Assembly (NCBI RefSeq): GCF_902830275.1
Contig: NZ_CADESW010000007.1
Coordinates: forward strand, 1-64,000
DNA: 64,000 bases
Direction: 5' to 3'
Source of the DNA: Burkholderia stagnalis
Lineage (GTDB): Bacteria; Pseudomonadota; Gammaproteobacteria; Burkholderiales; Burkholderiaceae
Each line of letters starts with the position of its first letter. The stretch's first letter is position 1. Shown here one piece after another: positions 43,712 through 52,692 of this stretch. The notes beneath the pieces were generated by a model, which saw nothing but the letters and a program-made list of their open reading frames with translations, had not been told where the DNA came from and did not search any database. The position numbers were made by a program, and so were the translations under genes.

Positions 43712-44872
43712 TCAGAACGAGAAATTGACGTTCGTCTGGCTGGTCGTCGCGTTGACGTTCGTCGCCTGCGTCGCGCCCGATGCCGCATCGGCCTCGATCG
43801 TGTACTGGCCGGCGGCCGCCGGCACCGCGGCCAGCGCGACCGGCAGCGCACCCGTGTAGGTCCCGACGATCGGCGCGGCGGTCGGCACCGACAGCGCGTA
43901 GAAGCCGGTATCCAGGTTCGCGTTGGCCGACGTGATCTCGTAAGCGTTTGCATTGATCGTCTGCAGCGCACGCACCAATGCATTCGCGCTGGCCGTCACG
44001 GTGCCGCTGACGGTGCTCATCGCGGAAGCCGGCAGCGCGATCGGCACGTTCGACGTCGACACCGCGGTGCTCGTGTTCACGACCACCGGCACCGCGCGGA
44101 CGATGCCCGACGCGACGTTGTTCTGCACGATCACGACGTCGTAGTTGCCCTGCGTCGAGCTCTGGATCAGCGGCGACAGCACGAACTTGCCGGTGCCGTC
44201 GGCGACGGTGCCGCGCACCACCTTGCCGCCCTGTTCCGCGTAGACGGTCGCGCCCGCTTCAGCCTGCGCGACGTAGCCGGTGATCGCGCCGCTCACCACG
44301 GTCGGCGTCGCGGTCACGACCGGCTTCAGCCCATACGTGCCGTTGCCGCGCTGCACGATCGACTTGCACGCGTTGAAGTCGAGCACGAGGTCGACGAGCG
44401 TGTTCGGCTGGACCGTGAACGGGCTGATGATCTTGTAGCCGCTTTGCGTCGCGCTCGGCGTCGCGAGCGGCTGCTCGGCGCCGCCGGTCGGCACGACCGA
44501 GTTCGCGAGCGTGTTGCCCTGGTTCTGCGCGAGCACGAGGCGAACCTGCTGGTACTGGCCGGCCGGCAGCGCGGTCTGGCCGAGGTCGGCGAGCGCGCCG
44601 TTGGTCAGCGACAGCAGGTCGATCTTCTGCGGCACCGGCAGCGAGACCGTCGACCAGCCGCCATCGTTGTCGCCGGCGTTCGAATTCATGTTGACGCGAA
44701 CCTGGGACACGGTGACGTAGACGTGATCGAAGCCGCACGACGGCGCGTCGGTCATCGCGACGTGCAGCGTGCCGGTTTGGGTGTTGCTGCCGCCGCCATC
44801 GCCGCCGCCGCAGCCGACCAGCGCAAGCGAGAGCACGGACGCGCCGGCGAGCGCCTTAAGCAAGTTGTTCAT
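43712..44872 (-). CDS. DUF4382 lipoprotein
   Basis: The 386-residue product has a lipoprotein signal (LLKALAGASVLSLALVGC) and the DUF4382 start TGTLHVAMTDAPSCGFDHVYVTVSQVRVN. A second half of repeated beta-sandwich units (ITGYVAQAEAGATVYAEQGG, VSGTVTASANALV) resembles carboxypeptidase-regulatory-like folds. It probably sits on the outer membrane or is surface exposed. GGAGGGG precedes the ATG by 6 bases. The 259 bases up to the Res gene hold no gene, only a triplicated GGGGAGAGC-type repeat near 45038. Confidence 0.8.
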   Translation of the reverse strand: MNNLLKALAGASVLSLALVGCGGGDGGGSNTQTGTLHVAMTDAPSCGFDHVYVTVSQVRVNMNSNAGDNDGGWSTVSLPVPQKIDLLSLTNGALADLGQTALPAGQYQQVRLVLAQNQGNTLANSVVPTGGAEQPLATPSATQSGYKIISPFTVQPNTLVDLVLDFNACKSIVQRGNGTYGLKPVVTATPTVVSGAITGYVAQAEAGATVYAEQGGKVVRGTVADGTGKFVLSPLIQSSTQGNYDVVIVQNNVASGIVRAVPVVVNTSTAVSTSNVPIALPASAMSTVSGTVTASANALVRALQTINANAYEITSANANLDTGFYALSVPTAAPIVGTYTGALPVALAAVPAAAGQYTIEADAASGATQATNVNATTSQTNVNFSF

Positions 44873-45131
44873 GACAACCCCTCCTTCGGATTCTTGTGTG
44901 GGTGCCCGGAGCATAGTGCGAGCCCGGTGTTGCATCGCTTCGAATTTGCAACGAGGCGTAACGGCCGGGGACAACTGCTTGCGGCGGCAAGCATTCCGGC
45001 CGCCGGATCGTGCGCGGCATCGGGCGGAAAAGGGAGGAGAGCGGGGAGAGCGGGGAGAGCGGGCGGGTTGTTGCGATGCGGCATGAGGGCCGCCGGCGCG
45101 GCGCGAGCATCGGCCCGCGCCGCGCGGCCGG

Positions 45132-48100
45132 TCAGCCCGCGTCGGCCGCCTGCGCGGTGCGCGCGAACAGCGCGTCGACGCTGTGCGCCCGCACGTACCG
45201 CGCCGGCGCATCGCCGTCGGCGAGCGCGCGGAAATGCGCGTCGCCGCACGCGAGCTTCGCGCGTTCGTGCTCGCGCGGCGCGTCGTCGTCGGCGCTGCGC
45301 GGCGTATCGACGACGAAGTACAGGCGCGCGTCGCCGTCCTGTTCCGCGAGCACGGCCCAGTCGGGGTGATAGCTGCCGAGCGGCGTCGGCACGTCGAACC
45401 AGCGCGGCAGCTTCGCGTACAGCTTCACCGCGTCGTGCGCCTCGAGCGCATCGGCGAACGCGCGCTCGGCATCGGTCTCGCACACCACCGCTTCGTGAGT
45501 CGCCTTGCGCGCGTCCGTGCGCAGGTTGCGCAGGTAGCCCGTCAGCGCCTCGCTCTCGAACGATTCGAGCGCGTGCACGTGCCGGTCGCCGAGCTTGCGA
45601 TACGCAATGCCGCTAACGAGCGCGAGCCGCTTGCAGCGGTTGATCGCATCGGCCGCGAGCGCGATGAACTGCTGCGGGTTGAGCCGGAAATCGTCGAGCC
45701 GGCCGCTGTCCGCGAGGATCGTCGCGAGCGAGCGGCGCGTGAGCTGCGTGCGGTCCTGCAGCTCGGTGAGCAGGTCGGGCAGCAGCAGCGCGCCTTCGTC
45801 GATCAGCACCGTGCCGGCGCCCGCCACCTCGATCGCCTCGACGCCGGCCTTGCCGATGTCGATCTCGGCCTTGCGCCATTGCAGCCGCGCGCGCGCGACC
45901 TCGGGCGCGTCGCGCAGCGCGGCCGCGCAATCCTGCACGAGCTTCGCGTTGTCGAACTGCACGCGGTACACGGTGCGATGCTTGATGCGATCCCACAGCG
46001 CGCGGAACTCGCCGCCGAGCACCACCGCCTTGCCCGACGCGTCGCGGCGCAGCGCGATCTCGCGGCGCTCGTCCGCGTTGCGCACCGCGAAGCGGCCCGA
46101 CAGCTTGCGCAGCGTCGCGACGACCGCCGCGCGCAGCGTCTCGAACGCGTCCGGCAGCACGAGCGCGCTTTGCCGCAGCGCGTCCTTCAGCCGGTCGAGC
46201 ACCTTGCCCTGCGCATCGATGTAGCCGTGCGCGTGCAGGTGGGCCCACAGCACGCGCGACAGCTCGATGCCGAGCGCATGCGCGGGGCCGTCGCCTTCGC
46301 GCACCGGGAGCGCCGCGAACTGGTGTTCCTCGACGATCCCGAAGCGGATGCCCGTGTCGGCCTCGATTTCCTTCTGCAGGTTCTCGGCGAAGCTCTCGTA
46401 GCGCTCGGTCGCGATCACGGTGAGCGTGTTCACGCCCGGGTCGCGCACCCGTTCGCCGTCCTGGTCGACCGCGAGCCGCAGCCCGCGGCCGAGCGTCTGG
46501 CGGCGCTCGCGTTCGGTCTGGATGTCGCGCAGCGTGCAGATCTGGAACACGTTCGGGTTGTCCCAGCCTTCCTTCAGCGCGGAGTGCGAGAAGATGAACT
46601 TCAGCGGCGTGTCGAACGACAGCAGCGCTTCCTTCTCGCGCATGATCAGCCCGTACGCGCGCTCGGCGTTCTCGCGGCTCGCGGCGCTGCTCTCGCTGGT
46701 GTCGGTCCAGCCGCCCTTGCGGTCGATCGAGAAGTAGCCGTTGTGCGCGGCTTCGATCTCGCGCGCGACGTCGACGCCGTCGAACAGCGCGCGATACGCG
46801 GGCACGCGCGCCGCGCGCGCGTATTCCTCTTCGAAGATCAGCGCGTAGTCGCCCTTCACGGGCGCGCCGTTCGCGTCGTATTTCCGGTAGCGCTCGACCG
46901 AATCGACGAAGAACAGCGACAGCACCTTCACGCCGCGCTCCGAGAGCCGCAGCTCCTTGTCGAGGTGCTCGCGAATCGTGCGGCGGATCATCTCGCGCTG
47001 CACGGCGAGCGTGTCGATGTCGCCGTACGCCTCGCCGAGCGACAGGAACGCCTCGCCGGCCGGATGGCGCAGCTCGAGGTATTCGGCGCCCTTCGCCGCC
47101 TGCACCTCGCCGATCCGCAGGCCCGCGTACAGCGCGCGCCTGGTCACGCGCTCGAGCTCGTCGCCGTCGGTCACGGACACGATCTGGCGCTTCACGCCGG
47201 CCGTGGTCGCGACGTCGAGCTCGACGCGCGCGCTGATCGCGCCGCGCCGGTTCGACACGCCGACGAGCCGCAGGTACGGCTTGTTGTGCGCATCCTCGAC
47301 GATCGCCGACGCGATCTCGATCTGCTTGACGAGCTTGCGCTCGTACGCGTCGACCGCATCGAGCCGGTACACCATGTGGTGGCGGTCGACGTGCGTCGCC
47401 GAATAGCGCAGCGTGCACAGCGGGTCCATCGCCGCGAGCGCCTCGCGGCCGCGCCCCTCGAGGCCGCCGTCGACGCTCTGCGGCTCGTCGACGATCACGA
47501 TCGGGCGCGTCGCGCGGATCAGGTCGATCGGCTTCTCGCCGCCGGTCTTCTCGCTGTCCTTGTACAGGTTGTTGACGTCGCGCTTGTTGATCGCGGCGAC
47601 CGTCATCACCATGATCTGGATCGTCGCGCTCGCCGCGAAGTGGCGCACCTGGCCGAGCTTCGCGGAGTCGTACAGGAAGTAGTCGTACGGCACGCCCGCG
47701 TACAGGCCGCGGAAATGGTCCTCGGTGATCAAGAGCGTCTTGTGCACGCCTTCCTTGATCGCGACCGACGGCACGACGATCACGAACTTCGTGAAGCCGT
47801 AGCGGCGGTTCAGCTCGAACACCGTGCGCAGGTACACGTAGGTCTTGCCGGTGCCGGTCTCCATCTCGACCGTGAAATCGCGCGAGGCCGGGTCGCCCGA
47901 CGGCGGCAGGCCGCCGCGCAGCTGCACGTCGGCGAGGTTGCGCGCGAGCGCGTCGTCGGTGATCGACAGCCGGTTGCCGACGCCGCGCTCCGACAGCGCG
48001 AAGCCGAGCGCCGCCTGCGCGGCGGCCGACGTGCCGGGCGCCGCGTTCGCGAGCACGCTGAAGTCGCCCTGGCACGCCTCCTGGCCGCGGAACAGGTCGC

Positions 48101-48158
48101 AGACGGCGTCGATCGCCTCGCGCTGGTAGTCGAGATCCGCTTCGAAATGCAGGCGCAT
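45132..48158 (-). CDS. res: Type III restriction enzyme Res subunit, nuclease motif altered
   Basis: Res is the helicase-nuclease of type III restriction. The 1008-residue product has Walker A METGTGKTYVYLRT, motif II VDEPQ, the SAT motif in LRYSATH, and late helicase motifs (SALKEGWDNPNVFQICTL, RRQTLGRGLRLAVDQ). The C-terminal nuclease should read PD...ExK. Here PD (D933) is kept, but the second part is VVDTPRS (951-953) where the family usually has VVETKG, so catalytic Glu and Lys appear lost. The start overlaps the mod stop in TGATG, so the pair is coupled. Translocation may persist without cutting. Confidence 0.92.
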   Translation of the reverse strand: MRLHFEADLDYQREAIDAVCDLFRGQEACQGDFSVLANAAPGTSAAAQAALGFALSERGVGNRLSITDDALARNLADVQLRGGLPPSGDPASRDFTVEMETGTGKTYVYLRTVFELNRRYGFTKFVIVVPSVAIKEGVHKTLLITEDHFRGLYAGVPYDYFLYDSAKLGQVRHFAASATIQIMVMTVAAINKRDVNNLYKDSEKTGGEKPIDLIRATRPIVIVDEPQSVDGGLEGRGREALAAMDPLCTLRYSATHVDRHHMVYRLDAVDAYERKLVKQIEIASAIVEDAHNKPYLRLVGVSNRRGAISARVELDVATTAGVKRQIVSVTDGDELERVTRRALYAGLRIGEVQAAKGAEYLELRHPAGEAFLSLGEAYGDIDTLAVQREMIRRTIREHLDKELRLSERGVKVLSLFFVDSVERYRKYDANGAPVKGDYALIFEEEYARAARVPAYRALFDGVDVAREIEAAHNGYFSIDRKGGWTDTSESSAASRENAERAYGLIMREKEALLSFDTPLKFIFSHSALKEGWDNPNVFQICTLRDIQTERERRQTLGRGLRLAVDQDGERVRDPGVNTLTVIATERYESFAENLQKEIEADTGIRFGIVEEHQFAALPVREGDGPAHALGIELSRVLWAHLHAHGYIDAQGKVLDRLKDALRQSALVLPDAFETLRAAVVATLRKLSGRFAVRNADERREIALRRDASGKAVVLGGEFRALWDRIKHRTVYRVQFDNAKLVQDCAAALRDAPEVARARLQWRKAEIDIGKAGVEAIEVAGAGTVLIDEGALLLPDLLTELQDRTQLTRRSLATILADSGRLDDFRLNPQQFIALAADAINRCKRLALVSGIAYRKLGDRHVHALESFESEALTGYLRNLRTDARKATHEAVVCETDAERAFADALEAHDAVKLYAKLPRWFDVPTPLGSYHPDWAVLAEQDGDARLYFVVDTPRSADDDAPREHERAKLACGDAHFRALADGDAPARYVRAHSVDALFARTAQAADAG

Positions 48159-50164
48159 CACAGGCTCCGCACGCGCTTCACGCCGTGCTGCTCGAGCAGC
48201 GCGGCGAGATTGAGCTTCGCGACGTCGTCGGCGAAACCGCTGTCGCGGAACAGGCAGGTGACGTCGCGCGTCGTGCCGTGCGCGTCGAGCAGCGCGACGA
48301 TCCCTTCGGCGAGCGGCTCGGCGTCGTCGCGCGTGACGCGCGCGTCGAAGCACGCGACGACCGTCTGGCCGATCAGGTGCACCGTCTTGCCGGCCACCGC
48401 GTGATGCGTGACCGGCGTGCACAGGTCGAGGCCGAGCTTCAGCGTCAGCTCCGCGAGCAGGTCGTCGTCGCTGCGGCCGGTCTTCACGTGCTCGACGGAC
48501 GCGAAGAGGGCGTGGTCGAAATCGTCGCGGCGCGGATCCCACTCGATCACGTTGGTCGTGTCGAGCCGGTACACGCGGAAACCGAGATCGCCATAGCTTT
48601 CCGGATAGTCGCGCGCGACCTGCTGCGCGGCGCGGCGCAGGCGCTCCTTGGTCAGCTCGGCGAGCGTCGCGGGCTTCTTCAGCTTCGCGCAGAACTCGGC
48701 CGCGGCCTGCTGCGTCTTGTCGTGCTTGTCGAGCGGCTCGGGCAGCTGCACGAGCACGTAGCGGCGCGAGCCGCCGTCGGTCGCGTTCAGCTGCATGACC
48801 GCGTGGCCGGTGGAGCCGGAGCCCGCGAAGCAGTCGACGACGATGTCGTCGCCGCGCGTGCACCAGCCGATCACGGATGCCGCGAAATCGACCGGCTTCG
48901 GCTGCTCGAACGGCACGCCGAGCGCCTTCAGCAGCGCGTCGTCCGAACCGCCGAACGGCAGCACCGACGGCACGTTCTCGTACATGTTCTCGTCGAGGTA
49001 GTAGATCCGCTGCGGCTGCGTGGTTTCGTCCGCGCCGAACTCGATCAGGCCGCGCTCCAGCAGCGCCTGCATCGTCGCCGGCGGGTTGCGCCAGCCGCGC
49101 TCCGGCATCGCGCACGGCTTGCCGGTGACCGGGTGCACGAGCGGCACGAAGTATTCGTCCGGCGCCTTCTTCTTGTTCGGCCACGCCATCGACACGAGGC
49201 GGTACACGCGCCCGTCGGCCGACAGCCGGTCGTACATCAGCTCGCCGCCGGACAGGCCGGTCTGCGTCCGGACCCACGCGCGGTACTCTTGCGCGGCGTC
49301 CGCGGCGGTGCCGTTGCGGCGCACGAGGTCGTACGCGGCGTCGAGCATGCGCTGCGCGTTGCGCTTCGGGCGCTTGAGCGGGGTCGCTTCATGCAGCGCC
49401 TCCGCGTTGCGCGCGAACAGCACGAGCGATTCGTGCTGGTACGCGACGCCGCGCGCGTCGCCTTTCGGGTTGCGCTTGTCCCACACGGCCACGCCGAGCT
49501 CGTTCTCCTCGCCGAAGATCTCGCGCAGCATCAGCACCAGCGCATGCACCTCGTGCTCGTCGATGTGCACGGCGATCACGCCGGCGTCGGACAGCAGCGC
49601 GTGCGCGAGCTTCAGCCGCGGGTACATCATGTTCAGCCAGTCGGTGTGGAACCGGCCGTTCGCCTCGGTGTTGGTGCTGCGCTTCACGCCGCCTTCGGTC
49701 TGGCCGGTGACGGCCAGGTAGTGGCGCAGGCTGTCGCTGAAGTCGTCCGGATAGACGAAATCGCTGCCGGTGTTGTACGGCGGATCGATGTAGACCAGCT
49801 TGACCTTGCCCGCGTAGCTCTTGTGCAGCAGCTTCATCACGTCGAGGTTGTCGCCCTCGATCACGAGGTGGCGGGTGTCGTCCCACGCGACGCTGTCGGC
49901 CGGGCAGGGCCGCAGCGTGCCGGTGGACGGCGTGAGCGCGGCCTGCCGCGCGCGGCGCTTGCCGTGCCAGTGGAAGCCGTATTTTTCGTCGGCGTCGCCG
50001 ACCGTGCGATCGCCGACCAGCGCCTTCAGCGCGTCGACGTCGACCGACGCGCCGTCAGGGCCTTCGGTCACGAGTTCGGGGAACAGCGCCTTCAGGCGCG
50101 CGACGTTGTCGGCGGTGAAATCCGTCGACATCGCCTGCGGGCTGGCCGCATCGAGTTTCTGCAT
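48158..50164 (-). CDS. mod: Type III DNA methyltransferase Mod subunit
   Basis: Mod recognises the site and methylates adenine (N6). The 668-residue product is a beta-class enzyme: catalytic DPPYNTG follows VKLVYI, and the SAM motif VVDCFAGSGSTGHAV comes later. The region between carries the target recognition domain (about 260-420, including the ENMYENVPSVLPFGG end). AAGGA lies 4 bases before the ATG. It is the first gene of the mod-res operon. Confidence 0.95.
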   Translation of the reverse strand: MQKLDAASPQAMSTDFTADNVARLKALFPELVTEGPDGASVDVDALKALVGDRTVGDADEKYGFHWHGKRRARQAALTPSTGTLRPCPADSVAWDDTRHLVIEGDNLDVMKLLHKSYAGKVKLVYIDPPYNTGSDFVYPDDFSDSLRHYLAVTGQTEGGVKRSTNTEANGRFHTDWLNMMYPRLKLAHALLSDAGVIAVHIDEHEVHALVLMLREIFGEENELGVAVWDKRNPKGDARGVAYQHESLVLFARNAEALHEATPLKRPKRNAQRMLDAAYDLVRRNGTAADAAQEYRAWVRTQTGLSGGELMYDRLSADGRVYRLVSMAWPNKKKAPDEYFVPLVHPVTGKPCAMPERGWRNPPATMQALLERGLIEFGADETTQPQRIYYLDENMYENVPSVLPFGGSDDALLKALGVPFEQPKPVDFAASVIGWCTRGDDIVVDCFAGSGSTGHAVMQLNATDGGSRRYVLVQLPEPLDKHDKTQQAAAEFCAKLKKPATLAELTKERLRRAAQQVARDYPESYGDLGFRVYRLDTTNVIEWDPRRDDFDHALFASVEHVKTGRSDDDLLAELTLKLGLDLCTPVTHHAVAGKTVHLIGQTVVACFDARVTRDDAEPLAEGIVALLDAHGTTRDVTCLFRDSGFADDVAKLNLAALLEQHGVKRVRSL

Positions 50165-50516
50165 CGTCCTTTTCCATCCTGGGCCCGTCCGCGCCGCGCC
50201 CGGGCGTCGGGCGCTGTCGCGGCGCCGGCGGCCGGGGAGGGGGCCGCCGCGGGCGAACCCGAAACGCTAGCGAGTCGGTCGGCGCAGGTCAAGCGCCCGA
50301 TAGGCGCCGATGCACGCCGCAAACCGGCGGATCGGGCCGGATCGCCCGCCTGGCGGGCGCTGCGCGGCTTCGGGCCGGTGATGGGCCGGTTGTCGCGCCG
50401 GGCGGCCGTGCGGCCCGATCCGCTGCGAGAAAAAAAGGGCACGGACGGCGCGGTGCGCCGGCGTGCCCTGCATGGAGCCTCGGGAACGATGCACGCGGGC
50501 GGGCGCCCGCGCGGGG
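50165..50516. other. 352-bp gap between mod and the porin gene, with porin terminator
   Basis: No gene is seen. The right part holds the porin terminator (next entry); the part next to mod probably contains the mod-res promoter, which I could not place. Confidence 0.5.
50430..50468 (-). terminator. Rho-independent terminator of the porin gene
   Basis: On the minus strand GGGCACG pairs with CGTGCCC across an 18-base loop that itself contains GGCGC/GCGCC, followed by seven T residues. It lies 50 bases after the porin stop. Confidence 0.8.
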
Positions 50517-51644
50517 TCAGAAGCGGGTGCGGATGCCGGTCGTCAGCTCGAGCTGGTTGTTCGAGCCGAACGTCGACGACACCTTGTAGCCGCCGTGCAG
50601 CTTCATGTAGTCGCCGGCCAGGTAGACCTCGGTGCGCTTGCTCAGGTGGTAGAAGATCGAGCCGTAGATCGTCTCCTTGAAGCCGTTGCCGACGCCGTTG
50701 GTCAGGCTGAACGCGCCGAGGTTGGCGTTCGGCGTGAAGCCGTCCGCGTTGTACGCGGCGTTCTTGATGCGCATCTGCTGGTAGCCGAGCTCGTAGTCGA
50801 GCGGGCCCTGCGGCGCGAGCTTCATCGACACGGTCCACGCGTTGTCGTGACGCTGGCCGAGCGCGCCCTGGTCGCCGTTGTAGCGGAAGTAGCCCGCATT
50901 CAGGCGCACGATGCTGAACGTGTAGTTGCCGCCGGCCGAGAACGTCTGGTTCCGGAAGCCGTTGTGGTTCACGTGGCTGTAGAAGCCCGACACGTTGAAC
51001 GGGCCGCCGTTGTAGCCGAGCGCGACCTGGTACGCGGAGCCGGTCGCGAAGCTGGTCGAGTTGCTGAACTGGTAGCCCGCGCTGGCGAAGATGCCGTTGC
51101 TGAACAGCTTCTTCCACGCGAGGCCGTTGTTGTAGCGCGTGCCGGTCGGGCCGGCCGCGTAGAAGATCATCTGCTTGAAGTTGTTCGAGTTGGTCCAGCC
51201 GCCTTCCTCGGTGGTCAGCTGCGCGGTGCCGTACGGGTCGCCGTAGATCGCGGCCGCGTCGCGCGCGATCGAGTTCTGGAAGCCGGCCGTCAGCTTGCCG
51301 AAGCGGTCGTCCTGGATGCCGACCCACGCGTCGCGGTCGAAGATCTGGCCTTCGTCTTCCATCTGGCCGTTCGCGACCACGAATTCGCTTTCGAGGCGGA
51401 AGATCACCTTGGTGCCGCCGCCGATGTCCTCGGCGCCGCGCAGGCCCCAGCGGCTGCCGCTGAACCACGGCTCGCCCTGGTTGCCCATGCCGATTACGTG
51501 CTTGCCGTTCGCATCCGCGTGCGTGCGGTAGGTCGGGAAGCTCAGGTCCATCAGGCCATAGAGCTGCACGCTCGATTGCGCGTGCGCCTGGGTCGCGGCG
51601 CACAGCCCCGCCGCGATGGAAAGGGCCAGGTATTTTCGTTTCAA
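50517..51644 (-). CDS. Gram-negative porin (OmpC-type)
   Basis: The 375-residue product has a signal peptide (YLALSIAAGLCAATQAHA before QSSVQLYG) and the trimeric 16-strand porin layout of Burkholderiales: VQLYGLMDL, SRWGLRGAEDIGGG, FESEF-like LESEFVV, DAWVGIQDDRFGKLTAGFQ, and a C-terminal LELTTGIRTRF ending in Phe, the outer-membrane assembly signal. It starts with TTG, with GGAGGAG 8-10 bases upstream. It probably lets small solutes through; the substrate is unknown. Confidence 0.93.
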   Translation of the reverse strand: MKRKYLALSIAAGLCAATQAHAQSSVQLYGLMDLSFPTYRTHADANGKHVIGMGNQGEPWFSGSRWGLRGAEDIGGGTKVIFRLESEFVVANGQMEDEGQIFDRDAWVGIQDDRFGKLTAGFQNSIARDAAAIYGDPYGTAQLTTEEGGWTNSNNFKQMIFYAAGPTGTRYNNGLAWKKLFSNGIFASAGYQFSNSTSFATGSAYQVALGYNGGPFNVSGFYSHVNHNGFRNQTFSAGGNYTFSIVRLNAGYFRYNGDQGALGQRHDNAWTVSMKLAPQGPLDYELGYQQMRIKNAAYNADGFTPNANLGAFSLTNGVGNGFKETIYGSIFYHLSKRTEVYLAGDYMKLHGGYKVSSTFGSNNQLELTTGIRTRF

Positions 51645-51993
51645 GATCGTCTCCTCCGAGCTGCCGCATTGAAATTCGCTTGTTGGCAGTACCTAACGTA
51701 TGCCGCGTCCTGCCGGCCCCTGCGAGATGACCGACGCCTAGCATCGTAGAGAGGGCAATCCTTCACGCCGCTTTCCCGGGCACGCGAATCGGATCGGTGA
51801 AAACACCGAACGGCGGAGTCCTGACGAGTGCCGAATGCCATGTGGGAATGGGAGAGCAGGAACATCGGCGCCGCGTGCCGGGATCTGCGGCGTTTGCGTG
51901 AATACAACAGTGAGCGCGGTCGGCCCATGGCGATTTCGCGGACGTGCGAAAGCGCTGCCGCGCCGGCGGCAGGCCGTTGGGGGGCGCGCGGCG
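51645..51993. other. 349-bp gap, no gene seen
   Basis: The stretch lies upstream of the porin and downstream of the response regulator. No frame looks coding. It should hold the porin promoter. Confidence 0.5.
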
Positions 51994-52671
51994 TCAGCCC
52001 TGCGCGGCCTTCTCGCGCAGGATGTAGCCGAGCCCGCGCAGCGTGATGATCTCCGCCGTGCTGGGCGCGAGATGCTTGCGCAGCCGGTGGATGTAGATGT
52101 CGATCGCGTCCGCGCTCGGCTCGTCGTCGAGCGCGAACACGCTGTCCATCAGCCGCGCCTTCGACACGGTCTTGTTCTGCTGCAGCATCAGCGTCTCGAG
52201 GATCGCGTGCTCGCGGCGGCGCAGCGCGAGCGGCACGTCGTGGCAGCGGAATTCGCGCGTGCCGAACGCGTAGACGAGATCGCCGCACACCAGCTGCGTC
52301 GCGCCGACGCCCGCTTGCCGGCGGATCAGCGCGCGGATCCGCGCGACCAGCTCGCGCGACTCGAACGGCTTCACGACGTAATCGTCGGCGCCCGCGCCGA
52401 AGCAGTCGACCTTGTCGTCGACCGAGCCGTGCGCGGTCAGCATCAGCACCGGCACGTTGTCGTTGCGGCGCCGCAGGCGCGCGAGCACTTCCTTGCCGCT
52501 GATGCCCGGCAGCCGCATGTCGAGCAGCACTGCGTCGTAGCGCTCGGTCTTCAGCACCGCGTCCGCGCCTTCGCCGTCGCCGACGCTGTCGACCGCGAAA
52601 TCCTCGCCGCGCAGCAGGTTCACGATCCAGTGCGCGAGTTCGGCGTTGTCTTCGACCAGCAGGAGTTTCAT
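51994..52671 (-). CDS. OmpR-family response regulator (TctD/QseB-like)
   Basis: The 225-residue product has a receiver domain (LLVEDN, phosphorylatable Asp in VLLDMRLPGISG, conserved Lys in VVKPFE) and a winged-helix output domain (SKARLMDSVF, DIYIHRLRKHL, ITLRGLGYILR). It follows the kinase gene by 21 bases in one operon. A link to the nearby porin is possible but not shown. Confidence 0.92.
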   Translation of the reverse strand: MKLLLVEDNAELAHWIVNLLRGEDFAVDSVGDGEGADAVLKTERYDAVLLDMRLPGISGKEVLARLRRRNDNVPVLMLTAHGSVDDKVDCFGAGADDYVVKPFESRELVARIRALIRRQAGVGATQLVCGDLVYAFGTREFRCHDVPLALRRREHAILETLMLQQNKTVSKARLMDSVFALDDEPSADAIDIYIHRLRKHLAPSTAEIITLRGLGYILREKAAQG

Positions 52672-52692
52672 TGCAGCGTCTCTTCGAACTCT

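Noticed and set aside
45183..48404. 1073-codon open frame on the plus strand opposite res and mod
   Set aside because: Composition shadow of the res gene: rich in Arg, Val, Ala and Asp with no known motif. The opposite strand carries a complete Res protein.
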